Positions 1-9,090 are shown, counted from the stretch's first letter. The stretch: DNA of 64,000 nucleotides from Haladaptatus sp. DYF46 (GCF_021083305.1 NZ_JAJFAY010000005.1:62001-126000), one strand, 5' to 3'. Made by a program: numbers and translations. The notes: generated by a model from the sequence alone, not told the origin.

Positions 1-1
1 T

Positions 2-1066
2 GTCGTCTCCGTGTATGCCGACGAGGAGGACGGCACGTGGCAGATCGACGACGCAGTCCTCAACCTCGTCGTCTCCGGAAAACCGGAGACCGGCCTCCCG
101 AACGATCACCCGGCGACCGATTCACTCGGCGACGTGCGAACTGGACTCCAGTCGGAGTACGTCGACTACCTCGAAGACCTCGGTGGTCTCGTCACCGAGA
201 CCGTCGAAGCCGGCGCTCCGTTCGTGGAAGAGGATCACGCCCATCAGTTCTTCACGAAGGAATCCGATGGACTGGAAAGCGGACAGACGGTCGCGCTGTT
301 CGTCATCGACGCGCTCCGATTGGATCTCGCCCGGCAGCTCGCGGACGAACTTCGTACTCACGTCGGCGAGTTCTCCGTCGACAAACCTGACTTCGCCGTC
401 GAGGAAAGCGTTTGGCTCGGAACCCTTCCCTCGGAGACCGAGTTCGGGAAGGCGGCGATCACACCGGGTGAAATACAGATGTTCGACATCTCGCTCGTCG
501 ACGGCGACCTCCAACCGCTTCGCAACGATCGGCGCGTCACTACCAACCGTCGGGAGTCGCTGCTGGACGGTGACGGCTGGACTGTCACCCGTGATGAAGA
601 GGACGGGTGGCATTCGACGCGGTTGGCGTACTTCAAAAACGACCTCGACGATATGGGAGAGAAGGAACTCACCGACCTCGAAGCGTTGTTGTCCCGGCGC
701 GTCGAATCCCTCGCAGAGTTTATCGCGGATAAACTCGAGCAGTGTGAGTGGGACCAGGCGTACATTCTGACGGACCACGGCTTTGTTCTCCTCCCGGAGG
801 GATTCAAACCGGAGAAAATTCCCCGTCCGGATGTGGCAACGGACTCCAGTCGCCGCTGGATCGCCGGCGAGGAGGTCGGTGAGGGCGAATCGGGCGTCCT
901 CCTCGATTCGAGTACGCGATTGGGATATCTCGATGCCAACGTCAGCGTGCTCGCAAGCCCGCTCAAGCGGTTCAGCAAGAGAGGAGTCGGTGATGACCGC
1001 TTCTATCACGGCGGCCTGCTTCCGCAAGAGTTCGTACTGGACTTCATCAGTATCACGCAAGGATGA
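2..1066 (+). CDS. pglZ: PglZ domain protein, 5'-truncated by the window edge
   Basis: The reading frame is open from the left edge, so the N-terminus lies outside the window. The visible 350 or so residues are the C-terminal part of a PglZ alkaline-phosphatase-superfamily protein: a metal-binding type motif (FVIDALRLDLARQLADEL) about 95 residues in and a downstream TDHGFVLLP motif. PglZ is a core component of BREX and Pgl phage-defence systems. The other BREX genes (brxC, pglX and so on) would have to lie to the left, so assignment to a complete system is inference. A 59-codon ORF follows 45 bases later on the same strand. Confidence 0.85.
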   Translation, partial: VVSVYADEEDGTWQIDDAVLNLVVSGKPETGLPNDHPATDSLGDVRTGLQSEYVDYLEDLGGLVTETVEAGAPFVEEDHAHQFFTKESDGLESGQTVALFVIDALRLDLARQLADELRTHVGEFSVDKPDFAVEESVWLGTLPSETEFGKAAITPGEIQMFDISLVDGDLQPLRNDRRVTTNRRESLLDGDGWTVTRDEEDGWHSTRLAYFKNDLDDMGEKELTDLEALLSRRVESLAEFIADKLEQCEWDQAYILTDHGFVLLPEGFKPEKIPRPDVATDSSRRWIAGEEVGEGESGVLLDSSTRLGYLDANVSVLASPLKRFSKRGVGDDRFYHGGLLPQEFVLDFISITQG

Positions 1067-1111
1067 TCGACTCCGTTATGATGAACGTCACTTCCGGAGG
1101 ACCGAGAACGG

Positions 1112-1291
1112 ATGAGTAGCGTGGAACTCTCTCCCAGTCAACGGGTGATGCTCAACGACGCCCCTGCAGAGGTCATCCGAACGCGGACCGTTGGCGACAT
1201 CGAGTACCTGCGGGCATTCATCGAAGGAGAGGGGGTCAAGATCGTCTGCCTCGATGACGTAGACGTTCGGCCTCACAAAACCCGATTGTGA
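1112..1291 (+). CDS. Small hypothetical protein downstream of pglZ
   Basis: An ATG-started frame of 59 codons begins MSSVELSPSQRV and ends HKTRL. It is acidic in the second half (FIEGEGVKIVCLDDVDV), has normal haloarchaeal codon use, and sits 45 bases after the pglZ stop on the same strand, so co-transcription is plausible. No family is recognised. It could be an accessory BREX ORF or the remnant of a longer gene. Confidence 0.5.
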   Translation: MSSVELSPSQRVMLNDAPAEVIRTRTVGDIEYLRAFIEGEGVKIVCLDDVDVRPHKTRL

Positions 1292-1554
1292 GTATGGTAG
1301 TTGTATCGGCATCTATCGGCTAGAAACCAGCAGGAGGGGAGAGGTCCTACCGGCCACCGTGTCTGTGGTCGGGAAGCGTGATCAAATCGATGCATGGTTT
1401 CGAACTTCTCGTGGCGAAACGCATGCTATGTGGTGAACTCGTCTCGTCGATATGCGTTCAGTAGCGGATTCCAGAGGAGGCTCCTGACTGACGGCTCCGA
1501 CAATCCAAACACTCTTTACTGATTATCTGTAAGTTGTAAACAGCACAAACACCA

Positions 1555-2160
1555 ATGTCACACACTGCATCCCACGCCAATGGCGATGTCATTCGGGATT
1601 TCCTCTCGGTTGCAGACCTCCTCGAAGAGCCACGGTTAGCCCAACTATACGCCTACCTTGCCCGACAGGGTCCAGCAACCGTCCAAGAACTCATGGATGC
1701 ATTGGACCTCCCGCAAGGAACGGCCTATACGTACGTGAAGCGGCTGGCCGATACAGGTGTTATCGAAGCAACGGGCGACGAGCAACCGCGAACATATGTT
1801 GCTCACCCGATCGACCTCACGGTCTCGGCTGGGAATGGAACGCGTGAGTATACGATTACCCCGATGTTGGTGGACGCCGTGAGTCGCCAATCTACCAATG
1901 ACGATATCGAGACATACATCGCTCGCCACGGCATTGACGGTCTCGCAACAGCACTCACATATACGGTTGCACGTGAGCGCGGTGAAGTAACCCACCGATT
2001 GATGGCAGACGATTTGGATATCTCGCCTCTCGCTGCAGAGATCATTCTCCAGGCCCTTCGCCCGGTCGTTCACGATCACATCGACATTGAAGAATCCGGT
2101 GCAGTAGGACCTGATCTTGGGCCGGACGAGCAAACTGCAGAGACATCTGATGACACGTGA
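1555..2160 (+). CDS. Winged-helix transcriptional regulator, partner of a PIN-like protein
   Basis: 201 aa. Residues about 15-85 form a winged helix-turn-helix of the MarR/ArsR kind (LYAYLARQGPATVQELMDALDLPQGTAYTYVKRLADTGVIE). The C-terminal half is alpha-helical and ends in an acidic tail. It overlaps the next gene by four bases (GTGA), so the two are translationally coupled. A haloarchaeal HTH plus PIN-like pair is a common toxin-antitoxin-type arrangement, in which this protein would be the DNA-binding antitoxin and autoregulator. The toxin-antitoxin role is inferred from arrangement. Confidence 0.75.
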   Translation: MSHTASHANGDVIRDFLSVADLLEEPRLAQLYAYLARQGPATVQELMDALDLPQGTAYTYVKRLADTGVIEATGDEQPRTYVAHPIDLTVSAGNGTREYTITPMLVDAVSRQSTNDDIETYIARHGIDGLATALTYTVARERGEVTHRLMADDLDISPLAAEIILQALRPVVHDHIDIEESGAVGPDLGPDEQTAETSDDT

Positions 2161-2783
2161 GCGACATCCATATCGCCGACTCGGGAATGTTCATCGCTCT
2201 CGGAAAGCCCACAAACAGTCGCTATCAACATGTGAGAGCGTTTGCCCGACAGAATGATATCGTGTTTCTCCTCCCGGAGCGAGTCTATGAGGAGATTGCA
2301 GAGACTACCGGCGAAACCAAGAGACCACCGATTAAGACGGCAATCGAAGAGGGATGGGCACAGGTAGCCGATCCGCTCGACTATACAATTTCAGTCGTAT
2401 CGCAAGCAATGGATGGCGTCCAGCGATACATCGCGAATGCTGATGACCGACCTGCTGATAAAGTCGAACGAGCAGATGCCGCGCTTGCCGCACTCGCAGC
2501 ACAACTTCTCAGTACAGGAACGACTACACATGCATACATTTACACAACCGATATCGCTGCAGGGGAAGGTGCCGAAACCGTACTTACATCGCATGGGTAT
2601 GGCGATGCAGTGACCTTCGTGAACGCTTTCCGATTCATCGAGAATCTTCACAAACTGACAAGCGGTTCGTGGATACTTGCTCACGATCAGAATTACGAAA
2701 CCGAAGAGAACGTTGACGACAAGTCGCCGAACCTCGCCGCGGAAGCAACCAATGCAGGCCGCCCGCTCTTTACAGTGTCGTAA
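2157..2783 (+). CDS. PIN-domain-like nuclease, putative toxin
   Basis: 208 aa, GTG start inside the stop of the upstream HTH gene. The layout matches a PIN-like fold: an early Asp (HIADSGMFIALG), a Glu after a helix (PERVYEEIAE), a central Asp (ERADAALAALAAQL) and a late Asp (YIYTTDIAAGEGA). PIN proteins are Mg-dependent RNases. A truncated relative of this family (same ...AALAAQ...TTD... pattern) lies at 53795-54067 on the minus strand. Role as toxin of the pair is inferred from gene order. Confidence 0.7.
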   Translation: MSDIHIADSGMFIALGKPTNSRYQHVRAFARQNDIVFLLPERVYEEIAETTGETKRPPIKTAIEEGWAQVADPLDYTISVVSQAMDGVQRYIANADDRPADKVERADAALAALAAQLLSTGTTTHAYIYTTDIAAGEGAETVLTSHGYGDAVTFVNAFRFIENLHKLTSGSWILAHDQNYETEENVDDKSPNLAAEATNAGRPLFTVS

Positions 2784-2895
2784 TCACCACCGAACCACTA
2801 ACCGTAATTGACGATCCGCAAAAGATGAGGGGGTGCAAGTTGCAATCCCTCTGAGGGCGGAATGAACGGTTGGCTACTGAAGGGTGTAATTGCGT

Positions 2896-2920
2896 CTTCT
2901 CTTCGCGGCCCGAAGAGAAG
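2896..2920. repeat. Perfect 10-bp inverted repeat, possible structured RNA or terminator
   Basis: CTTCTCTTCG and CGAAGAGAAG are separated by a five-base loop. An outer GTGTAAT/ATTACAC pair brackets it at 2884 and 2946. It lies about 110 bases after the PIN-like gene, too far for a simple terminator, so a small structured RNA is possible. Confidence 0.5.
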
Positions 2921-3153
2921 GAAAGAACCAGTTCAGCTGATTACACTGGGCGTCTGAAGGAGATTACGACAGTGTAACCAATTCGCTATCGCCGACGAGA
3001 ATCGGATCTTTAACGGCGACAATCAGGCTATGATCGCGTTGACGTTGTCTACGTCAATGTCGCTTTGCTGCCAATAGTAGCGATTTTCTCTGAGCGACTA
3101 TTCCTATGGATTTCACCAACGGCACATGATTTCACAAGAGTCTGCGCCGATAG

Positions 3154-3172
3154 GTTAGTAGCTAATACTAAC
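3154..3172. promoter_or_regulatory. 19-bp palindromic candidate operator (copy 1)
   Basis: GTTAGTAG-CTA-ATACTAAC, seven of eight arm positions matching. It lies 95 bases before the TrmB-type regulator gene. Near-identical sites occur at 19578-19596, 44909-44927 and 47519-47537. Confidence 0.5.
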
Positions 3173-3266
3173 CACTAATTGGCGCCAACGACCGTCGAAA
3201 ACCATCGCAATCCACGGCCATATGAATGAACAGCCAAATCATCTTTGAGTCTCAACTACCAGTATA

Positions 3267-4346
3267 ATGTCTCGGAACGGTGCGCCAAACGACGAGATGC
3301 TTAGAGAAGAGCTGGGTGAGTTCGGATTTTCAGATAAAGAGATCGATGTCTATCTCACTCTCCTAGAACGAGGCGAAGCAACCACGGGTGCCATTTCAGA
3401 AGACGCTGACGTCACACAGCAAGCGGTATACACCATCACCGACCGGCTGGAAGACCGTAGCTTAGTCCATGTTAACGATCACGCGTCGCCGAAGACAATT
3501 CGTGCCATACCACCAGAAGAATCGATGGCAACCCTCGCAAGTCGAATAGATTCGATAACACCAGTTCTCAAAGATCGGTTTAACGACACAGAACCTCGGA
3601 CCCCGGAGCTGAAGATGGTGAAGTCTCAAAAGACCGCAATCAAACGATTGCGAGACGCCATCTCGAAAGCACAAAGAGAAGTCATCGTTGCGATTCCAGA
3701 ATATATCTATCCAGAAATTGAATCAGAGCTACAGGCTGCAGCCAAACGAGATCTCCTTGTTTTCCTTCTCGTCCAAGATGTAGATGACCTTGAGGAAGCA
3801 CGAAATCGATATACAGGTGCCGCAGATGTTGTTCGGTGTTGGAGCGAGAACGTCCTATTCCTGTTTGCAACAGATACCCAGTCAAAAAACCATCAGACAA
3901 CACAGTCAGTTTTGATAGGTGATGCTCAATTATTGTCTGGAACTCACGATCGCGGCGACGGAGTCGCAGTCTCGGAACAACACTTAGCAGGCTCTGTTCG
4001 TGGAATGTTCTTTAGCGCCTATTGGCTGGCAGGGGAGGAAGTCTTCGTCACTGAACCAGATCCGCTCCCGAAAACGTTCGAGTGGTTTTGGCAGGCCGTC
4101 CTTCACGCACGGCTGCATCAAAAGTCAGGGGTGGATCTCTGGGCGAACATCGAAACAACCGATGGCCAGACGATCTCTGGGACAGTGAGCCAAATCCGTC
4201 AGGCACTTGTCGAACCACCGACTAACGAACATACATTGGAAACAGGTCTCTACATTGAGACCGATGCAGGCGAGGTTAGTGTCGGAGGACAAAATACGAT
4301 TTTAGAAGATTACGAAGCGACGTCGGTCACTCTTAGGCCCAATTAA
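3267..4346 (+). CDS. TrmB family transcriptional regulator
   Basis: 359 aa. The N-terminal winged helix (residues about 10-75: LGEFGFSDKEIDVYLTLLERGEATTGAISEDADV) is the TrmB signature. Residues about 105-250 match the phospholipase-D-like effector domain (AISKAQREVIVAIPEYIYPEIE), followed by a beta-rich C-terminal sugar-sensing segment. Haloarchaeal TrmB proteins control sugar metabolism by binding DNA and releasing it on binding a sugar. It lies 259 bases upstream of a fructosyltransferase gene on the same strand, an obvious candidate target. A palindrome in its own upstream region may be an operator. Confidence 0.85.
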   Translation: MSRNGAPNDEMLREELGEFGFSDKEIDVYLTLLERGEATTGAISEDADVTQQAVYTITDRLEDRSLVHVNDHASPKTIRAIPPEESMATLASRIDSITPVLKDRFNDTEPRTPELKMVKSQKTAIKRLRDAISKAQREVIVAIPEYIYPEIESELQAAAKRDLLVFLLVQDVDDLEEARNRYTGAADVVRCWSENVLFLFATDTQSKNHQTTQSVLIGDAQLLSGTHDRGDGVAVSEQHLAGSVRGMFFSAYWLAGEEVFVTEPDPLPKTFEWFWQAVLHARLHQKSGVDLWANIETTDGQTISGTVSQIRQALVEPPTNEHTLETGLYIETDAGEVSVGGQNTILEDYEATSVTLRPN

Positions 4347-4605
4347 TCGGTTGACTTGTTCACGGGACAAAGTCCTCTCCAAGTCGCTTCAAGTTCTCGG
4401 TGCGCTACGGACGTATCGCACTTTACTGGGATTTTTCATTCACTAGCCACGTTAAACTAGGAAATAATATCAGAAGTTTTCAGATTGTATTAGTGAGTCA
4501 CGGTATTAGTAAATTTGTTAGACAACATTCGTAAGCATCGTTATCTCTATAATCAAAATTCTCGCCAGAAACTTATTCAAGAGGTAGTTTAAAGATTTTG
4601 TTGCG

Positions 4606-5940
4606 ATGGGAAACGAGAACGACTCGACGAAAGCGAATCGCCGAAGTTTCATGAAAACAGCCGCTGGTCTTGGTGTCGCCAGTTTGAGTCTCTCATCGAT
4701 GGGTGGCTCTGCAACTGCTGTTGAAATAGGGAATACCGACCAATGGACACGCGCAGAAGCAGAGCAGATCAAACTGACTGATGATACCACCGCACCGGTA
4801 ATCAGCGACAACCCCAACTCGATTTCCGATCAGTATTGGATCTGGGACACGTGGCCGCTTCGGACTCGTGATGGGGCCATTGTGAAGATTAACGGGTGGC
4901 AAATCGTCTTCTCACTCACGGCACCCAATGACCTCGTCCCAGGTGCCCGCCACAATGCAGCAACCATCCGGTACTTCTACTCGCGGAACGGTAAGAATTG
5001 GCAGGAGGGTGGTAAAGCATTCGACGCCCCACTCGGCCATCATCAATGGGCTGGCTCTGCGATGTATGATCAGACCGAAGAGCAGATTTATCACTTCTAC
5101 ACGGCTGTCAGTCCCGAGCCGGAGTTCCGACAGCGGCCCGCAGTGGGCATCGGTGCTTCGATCGAAACGGGTCCAAAGGGAGTCGAACTGACTGGCGACC
5201 AAGAACACGCCATCATGGGTACGCCCGACGGCGAGATGTACCAGACTCTCGAACAGTCTCGCGAGCAAGGTATCGTCTATGCGTTCCGTGACCCGTGGTA
5301 TTTCAAGCATCCCGAAACGGGTGAAGACCTTGTCGTATTCGAGGCGAACACGCCAACTGGAAGTAAGGATCCAAGCGACCCGAAAAGCTTCAACGGAAAC
5401 ATCGGTGTCATGCGCGCGACGAATGATGAGTTGACCGAGTGGGAACTATTGCCGCCAGTGATGGAAGCGATCGGAACTAACCAACAGCTCGAGCGCCCTC
5501 ACTTTGTATTCAACGACGGCAAGTGGTATCTGTTCACCATCAGCCATAAATTCACTTTCGCACCTGGTCTGAGTGGTCCTGACGCTCTGTACGGGTTCGT
5601 GGGCGATTCACTGTATGATGACTACGAACCGCTTAACGAAAGTGGGCTGGTTATCGCCAACCCCGAAGAACAACCGTTCCAGGCGTATTCGTGGCTTGCG
5701 ATGCCGCAGGGAGACAACATCTTGGTCGAAAGCTTCGAGAACTTCCGTGGGCTCGACAATACGTCCCGCGGTTCGATCAGCCTCGACGAGGTGGGTTATC
5801 TTCCACCAGAAGAGCAAAAGGAACTCTTTGGCGGAACGCTTGCTCCCAGTCTGAAAGTCCAACTTAACGGTACAGAGACGAAGATTGTCGCCGAGCTCAA
5901 CGACGGTCACTTCTTACCGTCAGTTGGTCGATCGGGCTGA
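4606..5940 (+). CDS. GH68 levansucrase/inulosucrase-type enzyme, Tat-secreted
   Basis: 444 aa. The N-terminus has a twin-arginine signal (NRRSFMKTAAG, residues 11-21) followed by an Ala/Ser-rich hydrophobic stretch, so it is probably exported folded. The glycoside hydrolase family 68 motifs are all present: WDTWPL with nucleophile Asp81, FRDP with transition-state-stabilising Asp229, VFEANT, and ERPHF with the general acid Glu296. GH68 enzymes split sucrose and either hydrolyse it or transfer fructose to make levan or inulin. Which product forms cannot be read from sequence. A TrmB regulator lies just upstream. Confidence 0.88.
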   Translation: MGNENDSTKANRRSFMKTAAGLGVASLSLSSMGGSATAVEIGNTDQWTRAEAEQIKLTDDTTAPVISDNPNSISDQYWIWDTWPLRTRDGAIVKINGWQIVFSLTAPNDLVPGARHNAATIRYFYSRNGKNWQEGGKAFDAPLGHHQWAGSAMYDQTEEQIYHFYTAVSPEPEFRQRPAVGIGASIETGPKGVELTGDQEHAIMGTPDGEMYQTLEQSREQGIVYAFRDPWYFKHPETGEDLVVFEANTPTGSKDPSDPKSFNGNIGVMRATNDELTEWELLPPVMEAIGTNQQLERPHFVFNDGKWYLFTISHKFTFAPGLSGPDALYGFVGDSLYDDYEPLNESGLVIANPEEQPFQAYSWLAMPQGDNILVESFENFRGLDNTSRGSISLDEVGYLPPEEQKELFGGTLAPSLKVQLNGTETKIVAELNDGHFLPSVGRSG

Positions 5941-5951
5941 GATCTCACTAA

Positions 5952-6350
5952 AGGATCAGCCTACAGAATTCGGGAGTTTTCAGTCACAATGGGGCACAAG
6001 CCCATCGAGAGGCAATCACCTGCAAGACACAGGCCTGTGACGAACGGATCGACGAACTCGCAAGCAAGGCGTGGCGTGAACGCGGCGAGGCAGGTCGCTA
6101 CTCACTCTGGTCCAAGGGCAGTGGGGAGATCCGAGCCTATTTAGACGCTTCAGAGCTGGCTGATTGGATTCGCCTGAAAGAATCCGGTGTGAGCAAGAAA
6201 TACAGCCAAGAACTTGCTCGCCGGACGATGGACGCGATGCACGAGCTCTCGAATGTGGCCACCTGTTTGTGGTCGGGACAGCCGGTGCGTGAGACTCGCA
6301 TCATAGAATGCGACAACAGAGTTTTCCCGTTCGGCTCACAATGTACACAC
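5952..6350 (+). pseudogene. Orphan C-terminal ORF fragment without a start
   Basis: The frame is open from a TAA near 5951 straight into the following antitoxin gene, but no good start codon is present early on. The translated stretch (for example ACDERIDELASKAWRERGE and AYLDASELADWIRLKESG) looks like real helical protein, so it is probably the 3' remnant of a lost gene. No family is recognised. Confidence 0.4.
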
Positions 6351-6674
6351 ATGAGTTCGGATACAGGGGAGAAAAAGCGAGTCCAATTTCGTGCCCCCGA
6401 GCGGCTCGTCCAGCAAACGGATACGCTCGCCACCGTCTTAGAGACTGATCGGACGACAGTCATTCTCTCGGCACTCCGGAACTATCTTCGTGATGCCGCA
6501 CACAACGACGAACTCAAACAAGAGATCGCAGAAGCATTCTACAGCAACGATATTACGTTTACACAGTTGAAGGACCTTGTTGGTCACGAAGAAGCTGCCA
6601 ACTTCCGAATTCTCAAAGAGCAACTCGAGGACGAATTCATTGACGAGACCGCCGAGGAGCTAGCTGATTCGTAG
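6351..6674 (+). CDS. Ribbon-helix-helix antitoxin
   Basis: 107 aa from the ATG at 6351. That start is chosen because the RHH motif follows directly (KKRVQFRAPERLVQQTDTLA, then a helix RTTVILSALRNYL). The C-terminal half is acidic and helical, as expected of the toxin-binding part. Its TAG stop abuts the ATG of the PIN gene, a classic VapB-VapC arrangement. It should bind its own promoter and neutralise the PIN RNase. The frame extends upstream into an older ORF fragment. Confidence 0.8.
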   Translation: MSSDTGEKKRVQFRAPERLVQQTDTLATVLETDRTTVILSALRNYLRDAAHNDELKQEIAEAFYSNDITFTQLKDLVGHEEAANFRILKEQLEDEFIDETAEELADS

Positions 6675-7181
6675 ATGCAGGTTGTCGCAGACACATCTGC
6701 TCTTGTGAGCCTCGGCACGGTCGCCGATCACACGTGGAACCCACTCGACCATCTCCTTGCGACTCACACGATCATCGTTCCAACACTGGTCTTCGATGAG
6801 TTAGAGGAGACGGCAGCGTATGATGATGCGTCGGGACACGGCGCAAAACAGGTTCTTGATCGACGGGAGGACTTTGACGAACGAGCTGTCGACCTCGATG
6901 AGTCATTCCCACTAGACGATGGCGAGAACGCCGCCGTGACACTCACGAACGAACGCAACGCGACGCAGTTTCTGTGTGATGAGTTCAATCGGCTTGCCCT
7001 CATCCATGCGTCACTCGTTGATACTCGGCTTGTGACCACGCCGATGCTGCTTGTTGCTCTCGTGCGAAACGAGATTGTATCACCAGCTGATGCGGAGTCG
7101 TTACTCGATGAAATGAGTACGGCACGAAGTTGGTCGAAGAACACCTATGTACAACGTGCGAGAGTTGTCTTGAATAGCTAG
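6675..7181 (+). CDS. PIN domain RNase toxin (VapC-like)
   Basis: 168 aa. Conserved acidic residues of the PIN fold are visible: VADTSALVSLG near the N-terminus, FDELEE at about residue 40, DDGENAAV at about residue 80 and LCDEFNRLA at about residue 100. The ATG directly follows the antitoxin stop. Such proteins are Mg-dependent ribonucleases held inactive by their antitoxin and are common on haloarchaeal plasmids, where they stabilise the replicon. Confidence 0.82.
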   Translation: MQVVADTSALVSLGTVADHTWNPLDHLLATHTIIVPTLVFDELEETAAYDDASGHGAKQVLDRREDFDERAVDLDESFPLDDGENAAVTLTNERNATQFLCDEFNRLALIHASLVDTRLVTTPMLLVALVRNEIVSPADAESLLDEMSTARSWSKNTYVQRARVVLNS

Positions 7182-7664
7182 TGAGAATAGCTAGTGACGT
7201 CCCCGATTCGTTTGGTCGAACGCTGTTCGTCAATTCTTCGAAACGGTCCAGTGTTCGGAACAGAACACAGAGCTCGTTAACTTCCGCGAGAAACGAGCCG
7301 AGAGTCAGCAAGTCGAAGACAAGTAGGTAGCGTTGGCGTTTCGTACGATCCGCCGGATGTGTATATGTCCCCTAGTGGTGGAGTCACAGATGCAGATTGG
7401 GACTGGACGATCAACAACGGTAATTCTTCAACTCAAACATACGAGGTGGCAAGTTCCGCACTTATGGGCAGGGATCCAGATTACCTCGAGATCATCTGTA
7501 AGGATCATGCCGAATGGAACTACTCCACGTTCCTCGACGATGCGAGCTACTCGGGAACTCATACCTTACGGTTCGGATAGCCACGTAACTGAAGTCGATG
7601 ACTTTATCTATTAATAAGTTTTTATAATCACAAGACACATACAGCTACAAGATAATATTTGAGT
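7182..7664 (+). other. Region of gene fragments, including a beta-rich ORF at 7359-7580
   Basis: A GTG-started frame at 7359-7580 (73 aa, GGVTDADWDWTINNG then YLEIICKDHAEWNY) continues upstream without a start (GVSYDPPDVYMSPSGG) and looks like the C-terminal beta domain of a secreted protein. A second short frame ends at 7326 (NFREKRAESQQVEDK). Neither is recognised. Both are best read as remnants. Confidence 0.4.
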
Positions 7665-8060
7665 ATGAGTCGCATCGCCTCAAAAAGAGTTGGGATATTC
7701 ATAGTGGTCGTAGTGCTCGCAGCACTCATCGCGGGAGTCAATTCGGGCTTAGTCAGCTCTAATAACAAATCAGTCGACAAGGACCAGATTTCGGTGGGGC
7801 AGGAGTACACCTGCACTGGTCAACAGGAGAAGCGATGTTCGGCCACGATTGATTTGGATCGAAAGGGCAGTGCCGACCAGGTGTACGTCAAAGTCATTCC
7901 TGACGATGGTGACACCTACCAGAAAGAATTGGTTGAATCCGGTGGCTCTGTATCGCTCACCGATCTAAGCCCTCACGATGAAATCGAAGTATGGGTAGTC
8001 TCTACTGATGATGAATACCTGTTCACAGAGGTTCCCGTAGAGGGAAATTCTGAGAACTGA
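7665..8060 (+). CDS. Hypothetical membrane-anchored protein
   Basis: 131 aa from the ATG at 7665. An N-terminal signal anchor (GIFIVVVVLAALIAGV, residues about 9-24) is followed by an exported acidic beta-rich domain with one Cys pair (YTCTGQQEKRCSA) that could form a disulfide. No family is recognised. It is probably a cell-surface protein. Confidence 0.6.
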   Translation: MSRIASKRVGIFIVVVVLAALIAGVNSGLVSSNNKSVDKDQISVGQEYTCTGQQEKRCSATIDLDRKGSADQVYVKVIPDDGDTYQKELVESGGSVSLTDLSPHDEIEVWVVSTDDEYLFTEVPVEGNSEN

Positions 8061-8212
8061 CGGAGTCAGGTTGCTGCTGACCGTCGCATATTCGAGCTAT
8101 CTATCTTTGAGGAGAAGATCTCGCCGTTTACGGCGGGAGTGAATCCGACAACTCCGACACCAACCACCGTCGATGGTAGGCCGGATATTCCACGTGAGTT
8201 CAAACCAATAAG

Positions 8213-8632
8213 TGAGTGTTCCAATATATCCTATGTGAGGAAATTGATATCACTCGGACTTACGTTGGTCCCATCCAGAACCATCGGCATGTCTGTGAGG
8301 GCCTTGATTCGCTCGAAGATTCTGCCTCAAAAATCTGGGACGTCGCACGATGGGCAGCAGACCGCGTATGGGAAGCAACCGGTAAAATCCCTGATGCGGG
8401 CGTACTGAAGGCGTACATAAGATCCAAGCTGTTGGAAAGAATTGAACGTGCAATCCAGTCAGAAGGTCATCGAAGAACTTTCTAACGCTTTCCAGTCATG
8501 GTTCGACCTGCGACACAAATACGACGAGGTGAATCCGCCCAGCTTCTGCAACCACGGCGACACCCGACCGCGTAGTACGGTCACGTTCAAAGTAGACGGC
8601 TTCAAACACGATCCAGAGAGCGGCACTGTCTA
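8213..8632 (+). pseudogene. TnpB (IS1341-type) N-terminal remnant, frameshifted
   Basis: Typical haloarchaeal TnpB sequence is split over two frames. The first carries SKIWDVARWAADRVWEATG and stops near 8485. The second, from about 8440, carries QSSQKVIEELSNAFQSWFD and STVTFKVDGFKHD. The gene breaks off at about 8630 where an IS6-type transposase fragment begins, so the RuvC nuclease half is missing. TnpB is an RNA-guided nuclease of IS200/IS605-type elements. This copy cannot be functional. Confidence 0.75.
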
Positions 8633-8884
8633 GTTTAGCTCCTCCTCGACAGGTGGTCGGTTGTTGAGTGATTGATACGATTTCTGATGGGAATAGTAAT
8701 GCACAAATCGTTCAAGACACCCCTGGACGCTCGGCCGACTGCCCACCCACGACGTATGGAAACGGTCGATGCGCTGTTTGAGCGTGTGAAACCACTTTTC
8801 GGTCAGGTTTCGCTCCGTGTAGTCGAGCCGACCGCTCAACCCAATTCGAAAGAGGGCAGTCCGATAGCCGTAGCCATCCACGAG
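8630..8884 (-). pseudogene. IS6-family transposase C-terminal remnant
   Basis: The minus strand encodes FLVDGYGYRTALFRIGLSG then LTEKWFHTLKQRIDRFHTSW and a VHYYSHQKSYQSLNNRPP tail. This matches the C-terminal DDE region (final catalytic Glu in the EKWFHTLKQRIDRF stretch) of haloarchaeal IS6-type transposases. The N-terminal two thirds are missing and the fragment joins directly to a polB remnant at about 8885. Confidence 0.7.
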
Positions 8885-9090
8885 AAATCCAGTATCATAC
8901 TCATTTAGCTCCTCACTCGCTAACTACACCCGCTCTCGCGACTGCTTTGCATCATCGACCATCACATACGACACACACTGTCCAGGCGCACGCGCCAACC
9001 CTAAATCAGCCGCTCGCTCTAGCGCCGCCACACACCGGGCCGACTGTGTGTAGTTCTCTCGGTTTGGAAAACGAGATTCATGAGCATCAC
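8885..9090 (-). pseudogene. polB: DNA polymerase B C-terminal remnant (copy 1)
   Basis: Minus-strand reading gives NYTQSARCVAALERAADLG, APGQCVSYVMVDDAKQSRERV, then an in-frame TAG, then LASEELNEYDTGF. This is the C-terminal thumb region of family B DNA polymerase. A second, longer remnant with the same sequence pattern lies at 62100-62631. The 5' end decays by frameshift and the 3' end is cut by the IS6-type fragment. Confidence 0.65.

Larger units (their letters stand above)
2784..3266. other. Intergenic region with a strong hairpin and a palindrome
   Basis: No convincing coding frame was seen. It holds a perfect 10-bp hairpin at 2896-2920 nested inside a 7-bp outer repeat (2884-2890 with 2940-2946). 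Near its right end, at 3154-3172, is one copy of the GTTAGTAT-N3-ATACTAAC type palindrome that recurs elsewhere in the window. Confidence 0.6.
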
